Assembly: GCA_049487715.1 (NCBI GenBank)
Contig: CP150583.1
Location: 310,001 to 374,000 of the forward strand
DNA length: 64,000 bases
From: Pycnococcus provasolii
Lineage: Eukaryota; Chlorophyta; Pseudoscourfieldiophyceae; Pseudoscourfieldiales
Direction of reading: 5' to 3'
Below are positions 38,293 through 47,710 of the stretch, piece after piece (position 1 is the stretch's first letter; each line of letters begins with the position of its first letter). A program made the position numbers and the translations under genes. The notes below the pieces were generated by a model. The model was not told the origin of the DNA. It ran no database searches and was given only the letters and a program-made list of their open reading frames with translations.

Positions 38293-39029
38293 TGCGCCGT
38301 CGCGTTTTCATGGCCTAATAAGCGTATATATTTCGTCACTCGTGTTTCTGAGCTCGTCTCGTTAAGTTACGTTTGACTCCTGTCAACATTACTTTTACTT
38401 TTTGACGAAACATAACTTTTTAAAAGAGGTACGTCAACTGGTCTTTTGCTTCATTCATGGCATGTTTTTATCTTTTTGGTGTTTGTTTCATTGTTGTGTT
38501 GTGTTGGTTGATTGGGATGCGTTCGGGGAGGATGTCATCGGCTTTCATTGTTTTCTTTTCTTGTCTTTCACATGTACGTGTATGTGTGAAGACTTCTGGA
38601 TGAAAGCTCGTTAGGCTGGTGTGCTACAGTAAAAGGGTTTAGCGTTTCAATGCGCGCGCCAGTATGTGACAAAGCTACCACACACCGTCACAACGTGGAC
38701 AACCATCATACCATGGATGGTAGCTTTCGAGCGACGGCTGAATTTTTTGGGCGTGACGCCGCGAGTCTCAGGGCGTAATCACGGCAAAGGCGCAGCCGAA
38801 TATACGAAAGCGTCCACGGCGTGCAGAGCAAAAAACGCAGGGATAATCAAAACGTCGACGTGGTAGCTCGACGCTGACTCGAACGACTCACTCAAAAAGG
38901 ATAGGCGAGATGGGATGGGTCGGGATGCAGTGCAAAGTCATAAATGCGCTAACCTCCTCAACGTGCCACAACACACACACACACACACACAAACAAACAA
39001 ACAAACACAAGCTCTTCTTCAATAACACA

Positions 39030-40235
39030 ATGACTCAGCTTGCGCTCGAATGTCAGCGTCACATGTTCGACCTGGACGACTCAGACACGCCCGTCGCCTA
39101 CTTGAACGCGTGTTCGTGCTCGCCGATACCCACGCAAGTCCACGAAGCCGCGTCGCAAGCACTAGCTGCGAAACGAAAACCGTGGACGATGGACACGTCA
39201 ACCTCGAGCGAAACGCACGTCAAGCGCATCTACGCAAAGCTCCTCTCAAACTCATCAGCGGTATCCGAACAGGACATCGCACTATGCCCGTCGACGAGCT
39301 ATGCCATGACACTAGCCGCGAACTCTGTCAACTGGGCCATACACGCAAACCCAACCGTCGTCGTTCTCGACCAGCAGTTCGCATCGAACACCATGCCGTG
39401 GCAGCACCACGCAAAGCTTCGCATCGTTCAGCGACGACACGGTAGAAATTGGACGGACGGCGTGCTCGAAGAGCTTGCGAATGACGACGTCGCGTGCGTT
39501 GCAATACCTCACGCTCACTGGACGGACGGAAGCACGGTAGACGTGCGTGCAGTTGCTGAAGCATGCAAGGCGAAATCCATCCCTCTTGCACTTGATCTTA
39601 CCCAAACTCTTGGTGCTGCACCCATCGCAATCGGGCCAGATTCCGTCGATGCGACGTTTGTCGCGTGCTCTGTGCACAAGCACCTCTACGCTCCGTATGG
39701 TGCAAGCCTTCTGTACGTCGCGCGGCGACATCAGGCGCATATGCGCCGCCTCGAATTCCACGAACGACAAGTACGCGACTGGCCAGACTTCGATGCGAAA
39801 GGCGCATCACTCTTCGACGCCAGCACCGGAGGATATCCAACAGAGTCGTGGACAGATATGCGGAAAGCTGACGCTGGTGGTCGTCCCAACCCGACGTTGA
39901 TGCCGGCGCTTCATGCGTCGCTCGAGCTCGTCGTCGGATGGGACCCTCGTCGCATCTCAGAGTACGTCGCACCACTTTCCCAGTTGGTGGAAGATGCGGC
40001 GATCGATGTCGGCTTGTCCGTCGCCCGCCCTCGTGTCGCGCACATCGTCGGCATACACACACCATCGGGCTCGCATCTTCCGTCGGCGCTTGAGCTTGGC
40101 GCGGAGTTGAAGAAGCGCGGCGTGCTCGTCTCCGTGCGTTGCGGCGTGCTCCGCGTGAGCTTTGGCGTGTTCAATACTGTCGAGGAAGCGAGGATGTGTG
40201 CGAGCGTGCTGCGAGAAGTGTGTGTTGCTTCTTGA
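39030..40235 (+). CDS. Class V aminotransferase-like PLP enzyme
   Basis: 401 residues from ATG 39030. An ATG at 38910 is also in frame, but the 40 residues between are encoded by a CA/AAAC microsatellite and are better read as 5' UTR. Class V fold signs: the substrate loop AYLNACSCSP, the PLP-ring Asp in LALDLTQTLGAAP, the lysine motif ACSVHKHLYAPYGAS that would form the Schiff base, and a C-terminal GVLVSVRCGVLRVSFGVFNT small domain. Relatives include cysteine desulfurase-like, isopenicillin epimerase-like and kynureninase-like enzymes; no catalytic Cys loop of a true desulfurase is clear, so the reaction stays open. No organelle leader. TGTAA at 40265. Confidence 0.85.
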   Translation: MTQLALECQRHMFDLDDSDTPVAYLNACSCSPIPTQVHEAASQALAAKRKPWTMDTSTSSETHVKRIYAKLLSNSSAVSEQDIALCPSTSYAMTLAANSVNWAIHANPTVVVLDQQFASNTMPWQHHAKLRIVQRRHGRNWTDGVLEELANDDVACVAIPHAHWTDGSTVDVRAVAEACKAKSIPLALDLTQTLGAAPIAIGPDSVDATFVACSVHKHLYAPYGASLLYVARRHQAHMRRLEFHERQVRDWPDFDAKGASLFDASTGGYPTESWTDMRKADAGGRPNPTLMPALHASLELVVGWDPRRISEYVAPLSQLVEDAAIDVGLSVARPRVAHIVGIHTPSGSHLPSALELGAELKKRGVLVSVRCGVLRVSFGVFNTVEEARMCASVLREVCVAS

Positions 40236-40494
40236 AGTTTGAGACTTTGAGTGTCCTAGGAATGTGTAACAACTGAATTAATTAAGTACTAAATAAACTG
40301 TGCATGTCACAAAAACGAACAACCTTCCTACCCAAGGGTAGCCCTTTACATAGAACCCTAACCCAGTGGCGGGACTTCCCCTCTCCCTCCAGGCTCCCCC
40401 CTTTTCCCTTTCGTTCCGCCGCGGGACCTTGCAGCGCACACACAACACACACGGCCTGCCTGCGGTCTGCGGATCGGCGTTGGCTGAAGGCGTG

Positions 40495-41775
40495 ATGTCG
40501 ACCGTTGAGAACGTCGTCGCAGAAGAGAACGACTTGGCGCCCTCCGGTCCAGCGGCCGCGCTCTCTGCGTCGTCATCCTCGTCGTCATCATCATGCGCGC
40601 TTTCTTTGGCCCCTCGTCCTTTTTTAGAAGCGCGCTACAAGACCGTCCTTTCTGAAAAACGCGAGCTTTCTTTGAAACTGGCTCTCCTCGAGCAAGAGCT
40701 TGCTGAGAAAGAAATCCTGATAGAACAGGCCTTGCAAGGTGTGCAGGGGTGCAAGGGCGATTGCCGCATTCACGAACATGCCGCCAAGTCGCCCATGCGG
40801 CGCGCAATTCAGGCGATGGACGACTTGGCTGATCAGCAAAAAGTCGCAGATCGTCGTGACGCCCTGGTTGGAGAAACCCCCTCTGCCGAAGTCGAGACGT
40901 GCAGCGTGTGCCTCGACGACGTCATCATGCCGACCACGAAGAGAAAAGGTGCACAGCAGCACCCGCGTGCTGCAACAATCTTAGGATGCGGGCACGCGCA
41001 CCACTTCGAGTGCGTCGCGCTGCTCGTCGCAGCACACCCAAACCACGAGCTGAAGTGTCCGCGGTGTCGATACACGGAGCCAAAGCTGTGCGAGTTTCAG
41101 GAGTCGTCGTCGACGACGACAGCGTCTGCGCCGACGCCAGAGGCTGCGCGTGCCGCCGCGGCGGCGAATCGTGCACGCGGCGACGATGAACCGGCAGAGG
41201 AGGCGGCTCAAGAGGAGGCGGAGCGCAGAAGGACGCTCGTGGGTGAACTGTTGAGCCGCGCTATTGGTGTTGCGCACGGCGACGGCACTGCAAGGTCAAG
41301 GAATGGTGGCGGGGCCGCCGTACTCGTTCCTGTTCCTGCGATTCCCGTGAATTCTCTCGACGAGCTTCGCGCGTGCAGCACGGGCCAGAAGCGTGCGATA
41401 TTCATGCCTCCGGCCTTGCCGACGGCGGCCCCTGTTGCCGTGGGCGGAGGCGGCCGCGACGACTTTTACGACGACGAGGACGACGAAGAGGAGGATGAGC
41501 TTCTCGCTCGCGAGCGCGCCGCGCGTGTCGCGCGCATGCGCGAGGCGCAGCGTCGCAAGGACGAGGAGGCTGTGCACAGCGGCTTAAGGGAGATTGAGGA
41601 CGCCCTCGAGGAGCGCGAGAGAAGGGCGGCGGAGGATGCGTCATCCCCGCCCAATGCGTCTCCTGGTTCTTTAGGAACCAGCGCGGCGATCGCGGGCCGG
41701 TCCAATGGTAGTGCGAGTGCGAGTGCGAGCACGACGACAGGCGTGACGTGGATGCGCCGATCGTTCATGGACTGA
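40495..41775 (+). CDS. RING-H2 finger protein with coiled coil
   Basis: 426 residues from ATG 40495 (the frame is open upstream via a GTG at 40366). A poly-Ser patch precedes a coiled coil (EKRELSLKLALLEQELAEKE). The RING follows: CSVCLDDV, then CGHAHHFEC and CPRC, with an extended loop between the second and third ligands, as in some E3 ubiquitin ligases. The C-terminal half is low in complexity: Ala/Glu helix, an acidic run (DDEDDEEEDE), a charged coiled coil and a Ser/Ala tail. It is probably an E3; the substrate is unknown. Confidence 0.8.
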   Translation: MSTVENVVAEENDLAPSGPAAALSASSSSSSSSCALSLAPRPFLEARYKTVLSEKRELSLKLALLEQELAEKEILIEQALQGVQGCKGDCRIHEHAAKSPMRRAIQAMDDLADQQKVADRRDALVGETPSAEVETCSVCLDDVIMPTTKRKGAQQHPRAATILGCGHAHHFECVALLVAAHPNHELKCPRCRYTEPKLCEFQESSSTTTASAPTPEAARAAAAANRARGDDEPAEEAAQEEAERRRTLVGELLSRAIGVAHGDGTARSRNGGGAAVLVPVPAIPVNSLDELRACSTGQKRAIFMPPALPTAAPVAVGGGGRDDFYDDEDDEEEDELLARERAARVARMREAQRRKDEEAVHSGLREIEDALEERERRAAEDASSPPNASPGSLGTSAAIAGRSNGSASASASTTTGVTWMRRSFMD

Positions 41776-42296
41776 CTGACTGATACACAGCACCACTCAG
41801 TGGTGCAGCCAGTGACATAATCTCCGTGTACAATTTAAAGTATCGTAACCCCGAATGAATCATCTAAGAATCATCTAAGGATCCCTTGTACTCCTAACTT
41901 AAAGTTTACCGTCCCCGAGTGGTTCCCCGAACACACCACGATGAAGTGGATGAAGGGAGGGGTCTTCTTTGCCCCCCCCCCCCCCCCCCCTTTTTTTTTT
42001 TTTTTTTTTTCTGCGTCTCATTTCCGTTTCCATTCCGCACATCTCTCTTCTCTTCTCTCTCTGGCAGCAGCATCTATCTGGAGCACCTCTCACCTCCGTC
42101 TCGGTCCTGCGGAATCTCTCTTACCTTGGAAGGGTGCCCTTAGTCGTGTGCTTCCGTTGGCTGTACTTTGGGCTGTGGCGCTCGGTGTATGCAGTACCGG
42201 GGTGCTCACACCCAGTACAGTGACCTTGGGAGACCTTCCACTGCTGGTGCTGGTACGTTAGAGGAGGTTGCAGGTGCGAGTTCTCGGTCTGAAGCA
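41776..42296. other. Intergenic region with C19-T20 run
   Basis: 521 bp between the RING gene and the GOS1 ATG. A run of 19 C (41972-41990) followed directly by 20 T (41991-42010) and a CT-rich tract dominates it. An in-frame ATG at 42189 precedes GOS1, but the intervening residues do not look conserved. Confidence 0.6.
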
Positions 42297-42998
42297 ATGA
42301 CCAAGTCGTGGGATGAGCTTCGTCGTGAAGCGCGGCGTCTGGAGTCTGACATCGACGCGAAGCTCGCGCATATCACGTCAGGCGCTCCAGCAGCACCGGG
42401 AGGGGGACGAGGAGACATCGAGGCGGGAGATTCCTCCGGAGGAGGCTTCGACGCGCAGTGCGCAGAGGTGGAGGGGAAGCTCGCACAACTGCGTGACGTG
42501 AACGACGCCATGGGAGGCGTGCTCAGCGGCGGTAACTCGCCGCGCGGGCACGTGCTAGGACGCCACCGGGATATCCTTCGCGAACTCACGACGGAGTTTA
42601 GGCGTGTGCGCGGAACGCGCTCGAGCGCCCGTGACCAGCTTCTGGGAGGCCGCGGCGTGGGTTCGGTTCACGGTGGAGGGATGGACATGCACCACGGCGG
42701 TCTGTCCGCCGCTGAGGAGGCGGCTGCTTTGCTGGGCGACCGCGCGTCGCTGCAAGGCAGCACCGCGAACGTGGATGCGATCATCGGGCAGGCTCGCAAC
42801 GTCGCGAATGCGCTGAACGAGCAGCGCGGCACGTTCAGCGCGATATCTGGCAAGCTCCAAGGGTTGACGAGCGCGTTTCCTGCGATTCACAACGTCGTGA
42901 ATTCCATCAGGCGCAAGCGGTCGAGAGACACGATTGTGCTCGCTTGCGTCGTTTGCACGTGCACGCTGTTTGTCGTCGGATACTGGCTCGCCAAGTAG
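42297..42998 (+). CDS. GOSR1: Golgi Qb-SNARE GOS1/GOSR1 (GOS28)
   Basis: 233 residues from ATG 42297, the usual length of the family. It is a tail-anchored SNARE for intra-Golgi and ER-Golgi fusion. Seen: the conserved N-terminal start SWDELRREARRLESDIDAKL, the Habc-type helix region (HRDILRELTTEFRRVRGT), the SNARE helix (DAIIGQARNVANALNEQRGTF ... SAFPAIHNVVNSIRRKR) with an arginine/lysine collar, and a C-terminal hydrophobic anchor (TIVLACVVCTCTLFVVGYWLA). A Gly/His-rich linker between them is longer than usual. An upstream in-frame ATG (42189) adds 36 unconserved residues and is less likely. Confidence 0.93.
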   Translation: MTKSWDELRREARRLESDIDAKLAHITSGAPAAPGGGRGDIEAGDSSGGGFDAQCAEVEGKLAQLRDVNDAMGGVLSGGNSPRGHVLGRHRDILRELTTEFRRVRGTRSSARDQLLGGRGVGSVHGGGMDMHHGGLSAAEEAAALLGDRASLQGSTANVDAIIGQARNVANALNEQRGTFSAISGKLQGLTSAFPAIHNVVNSIRRKRSRDTIVLACVVCTCTLFVVGYWLAK

Positions 42999-43527
42999 TA
43001 AAGGAATGTGGTGAGCATAATAACCCTAACCCTAACTTGGGACCCATCCTGCTTTGCCCTGGGGTTGTTCTGGGGGGGCAAAGCAGGCCCCCTGTTCTCT
43101 GCTCTCTGCCCTCCCCCTCCTCATTATTCTCCCTCCCCTGCTCTCGTCATTCTCGTTCTCATTCTCATTCTCGCTCGTCATTCTCCCCTTCACCTGGCTT
43201 GGCTTGCACTGCTTGGTTTGGTTTGGTGTGGCGGCTTGCACTGCTTGGCTTGGCTGGGTGTGGCGTTGGCACGGGTCAGCTTGGCTTGGATTGGATTGGT
43301 TTGCATTGGCCTGCTTTGCTCTTTGGCCTGCTTCGCTCTTGCTGCATTGGCCTGCTTCGCTCTTGCTGCATTGGATTGGATTGGTTTGCTCTCTTGGCCT
43401 TGGTGGGCCGGGCCGCTGCTCCTGGCTCGCTTGCTTGCTCATTCGCTTGCTCATTCTCGTTCCCCGGTCATTCTCCGGAGAGGTCTTGTCTTGCACTCGT
43501 TAAGGTGACCCGGTCTTCAGAGCAGGG
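42999..43527. other. Intergenic region with CCCTAA pair and TTGGCTTGG repeats
   Basis: 529 bp. Two CCCTAA units lie at 43024-43035. A CT-rich tract (43110-43190) is followed by TTGGCTTGG-like and GGATTGG repeats. A GGCCTGCTTCGCTCTTGCTG unit occurs twice in tandem near 43326-43372. Long frames here are compositional. Confidence 0.6.
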
Positions 43528-44171
43528 ATGCTCTTCGAGTTCGTGTACGACAGCGACAGCTCAGGCGCCTTGCACCCCGACGGCGTGTCCGACGACGAGG
43601 GCGTGCGCCCGACATTCCACGTCGACAAACACTTGCAGGAACCAGGCTCGTCGAAGAAACGCGCACGCGCATTCAACGACGACGACGGCGACGGAGGCGG
43701 GGACCCGTACAACGACGAGTTCGTCACGACGACATATCAGACGGCATCCGGGCGTGTGGTGCGCCAGAAAAAGACGCAGCAGGACCTGCTGAGCGTCGTC
43801 AAGCAAATCTGCAAGGATGAAGGACACGGAATGGGATTCCCGCTCGCCGACGGAACCACATACACGCCAAGGGACCTTGCAGACGCGATCAACGGAGAAC
43901 GGCCGACGGGCATGCGCGTGCACGCGATGACGGAGCGCGCATTCTACGACGATCTTCTCGCTTTCTGGAGCGTCGAGGATGCGGGCCAGTGGGCCAAGAT
44001 TGCAAATGGGCAGGTGATGTGCAATCACACGCCGCTTGACTTCTACTCTCTGTACAAGTATGTCTGCGACAGCGGAGGATTCCCAAACGACTATGCAGAG
44101 GCAACAGCCGCCGTGAACAACGCCGGTGCAGCGCCGAGCCCACCACCACCACCGCAGATGCCAGAGCCTAA

Positions 44172-44203
<32 letters not shown>

Positions 44204-45198
44204 TGGAGCCGGAGCCGGAGCCGGTACCGGTGCCAGAGCCAGAGCCGGAACCTGTCTCGCGCAGTGGCAGGCCACGACGTGCCACGGCACTACGCTGCGA
44301 TTACGTCGAACTGAATGGCGGCTTTGATGAGACGGAACGACGGCGAGGAAAAGGCGTGAAGGATCCAACGGAACGCGCGCCAAAACTTGACAACCAAGGT
44401 CCCAAGTACACGCAGCACATCGCCGCGCGGAAAATCAACTGGGGTGGAAAGTCAGGCACGAGCGCATTCCGCGCCATGCGAAACTTCACACGCAACAACA
44501 GGTGCACATCCATCGGCAATCAGCTGATCCAGACGTACATGAAATTGCTTCTCGACTATGAGAAGGCAAGACCGCAGGACACGGGATTTGCCGCGGCGAG
44601 GCTTGCAGCAGCATCGCCACCACCAACGGCAAGAAAGTCGCCGAAGAAGCCGCCGCCGACGCCGCCGACGACGACATTCGTGGATCCTGAGGCGACGCCA
44701 TCGCGTGTGATCAACCAGAGCGCAGGTATGAGGTCGCCCATCGGTGCGCTCGGAGATCTCGCCGCAGCCGGCGCGCTGGCTGACCTTGCAGATGGCTCGC
44801 CAGCGCCGACCGCTGGAGCTGGAAAAGCCTCAGAACGGCTGCGGATTGTCATCAAGACCCGTCCGCCTCAGAATGATCCAATCGCCGAAGAGAGGCGTGA
44901 GGCGCGCCTTCACACGCTTCTTACGAACCGCCGTCAAGAGGAGTGGGATCGCATGGTGGAGTGTGTCACTTCGCTAGGTGGAACAGCGCCAATGGGCGAT
45001 CCAGCGCACATGATGACGAATGAGGTGCTTCATGCGATCGTCGAGCGTCGGCACGAGCTGCTTCGTGAGCGCGCGAATATCATGTGCAACGGCGGCGAGT
45101 CCAAATTGAGCGAGATTGTTCCTGGCTATGCGATGCAGCAGGCGAAATATGGCCGACGCTGGATATTCGAGTGCCTCGATGCCTCGATGGATTGCTAA
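43528..45198 (+). CDS. ARID-domain protein with the domain split by a Pro/Glu insert
   Basis: 556 residues from ATG 43528. The first ARID/BRIGHT half is at residues about 133-197 (ERAFYDDLLAFWS, LDFYSLYKYVCDSGGF) and the second at about 301-346 (RKINWGGKSGTSAF, TSIGNQLIQTYMKLLLDYE). Between them is a roughly 100-residue insertion with a (PE)n run of about 35 residues and a basic stretch (RSGRPRRATALR). ARID domains bind DNA and sit in chromatin-remodelling and histone-demethylase complexes. The rest is Ala/Pro-rich, with a C-terminal helical block. The N-terminus is acidic with a basic KKRAR patch. TGTAA occurs 18 nt after the stop (45216). Confidence 0.78.
44119..44427 (+). repeat. Coding insert inside the ARID domain with (GAGCCG)n repeats
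   Basis: A hexamer-type repeat GAGCCG/GAGCCA near 44163-44250 encodes PEPEPE. It lies exactly between the two ARID halves, so a simple-sequence expansion at a loop is the likely origin. Confidence 0.75.
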
Positions 45199-45580
45199 GA
45201 TCGCTCATTCAGTAATGTAACGTGAGTCACTCATTTTGTCCAGCGGCCGTACATTCACACCATTATGTTCACCATCTAGCCCATTCAATGGCGCTATTCA
45301 GCAGCACATTCGTACATGACGCCGGTGATTTCGAAGCTACCATTAGGCTGCTTTTCGCTGGCGTCAGGCGTGAGAGCTCCGCTTGCGCTTGTTGTAGTCA
45401 TTGTTGTCGTCACCATCGCCACCAACCGTATATTTCAGGCTCCCCTCCGACCATAGGATTACTTGGGTAAGTGTAGTAAAGAGAATCTCAAATGCAACGA
45501 TCTTTGTTTTTTAAATCCAAACAACAAAACACTCGGTTGTATAAAGTATTTTCTTCCGTCAGATTGGTTGATTCCACACC
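45199..45580. other. Convergent intergenic region with a dispersed repeat copy
   Basis: 382 bp between the ARID stop and the stop of the minus-strand unknown gene. The part at about 45228-45385 resembles about 58497-58625 (shared TTTCGAAGC-ACC-TTAGGC-GC, GGCGTC and GAGAGCTCC blocks in the same order). Confidence 0.45.
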
Positions 45581-47710
45581 TCATGATGCCACATGCCGCT
45601 TGTAGCTTCTGCGATAGTATTCGTCAAGTGAAATGCGGTCGAGCACCTTCATGTGTCTCTCAAACATGTTCTCGTAGTGCGACCCCAGGCGCATTGTCCT
45701 GTTTAAGCACTGATTAATATCCAATCGTCTCACGTCGAAGTGTGTTCTCCTCAATTTGTCACGTTCGTCGATTTCCTCTAAAGATGCCGCAGCATGTTTC
45801 ATGATTCCAGCAGCTTGAAGCTTCTCGTGCGCTTCCATGTTTGCCTTGAGCGTATCAGGGTTTGAAAAGGAGTAACCACGGATCTCTGAACCACTGTCCG
45901 AGTCCGAATCCACCACCTTCTTGTCTTCAAATTTTGGAGCCTCTTTTGCGAGCCTCTTTTTTCTCGGCCCATGGCGCGCTTTTGAAAGTTTGTGCTTCAC
46001 CTCGTGACCTACCGTCTTCGTGCCGCATTCCGTGACGTCAACCTTTGGGAGGAAGGCATCAGGCCTTCCGTGAAAGCTTGGGACGGTCATCGCCTTGGCA
46101 ACATGACCGTTGCCTAAGTTGATGAGACGCATCAAGCCACGCACGTGCGTGCACACACTCGAATACGTCGACTTCTTCGTGATGTCTGGGAAAATTTTCG
46201 CCAAGCGGTTTGTAATCATCGCCGCCAGCTCCACCGCTCGGCATGCGACTTGGTACCTGGACTGCTTGCGCTCATGCGCGTCGTCGGATACGTTGTGGTC
46301 CACCAAAACCATGCCGTTGATGTTGTTGTCGCTTTCCTTGTCTCCGTCCTCCTCACGAGCTCTTCTGTCGAACATCATCTTGTCGATGTCCGATTTCCTC
46401 TTGCGGAGCTCGCTCACCTCGCCGTTGCCAAAAATCACCAGATCGGGCAGGTGGTGTATGTCCCGCAGCATCTTGTCGATCATGTCGAGGCAGACGATGG
46501 CCTCGTCCTCCGCGTCGCCCAAGACGGACGCGAGGGTGCCCGGCGTTTGCGGCGGAAGGCCGAGGAGGTCGTCGCCGCCCGCCTCGTCGTCGTCGCCGCC
46601 GTTCCTTTTATTGCTGCGGTACGTGAAGGCGACAATGTTCATGTTCCGCCACAGCTCCGTGGTCGTGACAATTACGTTCGCCAAGATGGACTCCGCGAGC
46701 ACCGTTCTGCCGGTGATGTGCATGTGCAGGCGGTATATGAGCGTCTTGAGCAGGCGCGGCAGGAACTCCTCGATGCACGTGTCCGTGTTCACGGTGACCG
46801 CGTCCTCGATCACAGCCTCGAGGCCGACGGACGTCAGCTTCTTCGTCGGTCGCCTGTCAAAGCCTCGTGGTGTCAGCGTCGGCTTGTTGCGCCGCTCGGC
46901 TTTGGTACCCGCCCTTCCCTTCGCTCCACGCTCCGTCAGTGCGCCGCTTCTGGCTGTTCGTGGGCTCGTAACGGCCGTCTCATCCTCGTCGTCCTCTTCG
47001 TCTTCGGGCACGTGTTTCTTCATTCTCGCCGACTGTCCAACCGCGGCGACGCGCGGCGTTGCCATGGAGACGAACCTGACAATGTTCAGCGTGCCGGGTC
47101 CGTTGGGCTGCGGTTCGTACTGGTAGTAGAGCAGCAGCTTGGCAAGCTCCGTCGCCATGGGCCCTGAGTGTTTCGCCTTGGCGATGAGTTTGAGTGCCAT
47201 GGCAATGAACACGGGCTCGGCTAGGTGCTGCCTGAGCGTTCCCGTTCCCACCTCCGCGTTCCAGTGCGTGATGGAGTCTCGGAACGCGACGGATGCGTAC
47301 TGGCTGAGCATCTTGAGGAGTGCGTTCGCGAGTTCCTCTCTCCCCATCGCTGGGTTCAGTTTGACGGACTGTCTGCCTGGCCGATCGATTTCGAGGTGCG
47401 TGGTGTCCACGAGGTGTTCTTGGAGGATGTTGCCGTTGCTGAGTATGTTCGCGAACGTGCGGTCGAGGTTGATATGGTGGTGGTGGTTCCCCCTTGCGTT
47501 GCCGCGGTGAGTTCGTGAACCTCGCGAGGTGCGAGGCGTGTGCATCGAGGTACGCGGCGAGTATCGCGCGGAAGTGCCCTGAGAGTTACCACTGGAGGAC
47601 GCTGGGACCCCCTGGGACTTTGAAGAAGTCTTCACCGGAGGCAAACGAGGCGTCGACGAACCGCCGCCGCCGACGACGACGCCGCCGACAGCTTCTTGAT
47701 TTGAAGACAT
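45581..47710 (-). CDS. Conserved-looking helical protein of unknown function
   Basis: 709 residues from ATG 47710 (the frame is open upstream via a TTG). After a Ser/Arg-rich low-complexity N-terminus (residues 1-85), the central part is helical and looks folded: LANALLKMLSQYASVAFRD, ALKLIAKAKHSGPMATELA, CIEEFLPRLLKTLIYRLHM, AIVCLDMIDKMLRDIHHLP and AACRAVELAAMITNRL-type segments, interrupted by acidic and Gly/Asp-rich inserts. The C-terminal 60 residues (FDVRRLDINQCLNRTMRLG and following) are charged and well ordered. No family was recognised. The style, with Ser-rich head and long helices, is common in ciliary and centriolar proteins of protists, but this is only an impression. Confidence 0.65.
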   Translation of the reverse strand: MSSNQEAVGGVVVGGGGSSTPRLPPVKTSSKSQGVPASSSGNSQGTSARYSPRTSMHTPRTSRGSRTHRGNARGNHHHHINLDRTFANILSNGNILQEHLVDTTHLEIDRPGRQSVKLNPAMGREELANALLKMLSQYASVAFRDSITHWNAEVGTGTLRQHLAEPVFIAMALKLIAKAKHSGPMATELAKLLLYYQYEPQPNGPGTLNIVRFVSMATPRVAAVGQSARMKKHVPEDEEDDEDETAVTSPRTARSGALTERGAKGRAGTKAERRNKPTLTPRGFDRRPTKKLTSVGLEAVIEDAVTVNTDTCIEEFLPRLLKTLIYRLHMHITGRTVLAESILANVIVTTTELWRNMNIVAFTYRSNKRNGGDDDEAGGDDLLGLPPQTPGTLASVLGDAEDEAIVCLDMIDKMLRDIHHLPDLVIFGNGEVSELRKRKSDIDKMMFDRRAREEDGDKESDNNINGMVLVDHNVSDDAHERKQSRYQVACRAVELAAMITNRLAKIFPDITKKSTYSSVCTHVRGLMRLINLGNGHVAKAMTVPSFHGRPDAFLPKVDVTECGTKTVGHEVKHKLSKARHGPRKKRLAKEAPKFEDKKVVDSDSDSGSEIRGYSFSNPDTLKANMEAHEKLQAAGIMKHAAASLEEIDERDKLRRTHFDVRRLDINQCLNRTMRLGSHYENMFERHMKVLDRISLDEYYRRSYKRHVAS

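Larger units (their letters stand above)
37530..39029. other. Divergent intergenic region with telomere-like and CA repeats
   Basis: About 1.5 kb between asparaginase and the class V aminotransferase. It holds the TTAGGGG run, the (CA)n microsatellite and a second CA/AAAC tract at 38971-39005, which is probably 5' UTR of the aminotransferase. Reading frames here are short or built from CA repeats and are not supported as genes. Confidence 0.6.

Noticed and set aside
37820-38311. Minus-strand frame with VCVCV repeat
   Set aside because: Built largely from the (CA)n microsatellite; no other coding sign.
38910-39029. Upstream ATG of the class V aminotransferase
   Set aside because: It would add 40 residues encoded by a CA/AAAC microsatellite (THTHTHKQTNK); ATG 39030 starts the family-like sequence.
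43008-43508. Leu/Trp/Cys-rich frames
   Set aside because: They come from TTGGCTTGG-type simple repeats and CT-rich DNA upstream of the ARID gene.
46110-47167. Two long plus-strand frames of about 340 residues
   Set aside because: Antisense to the 709-residue minus-strand gene, with no recognisable motif.
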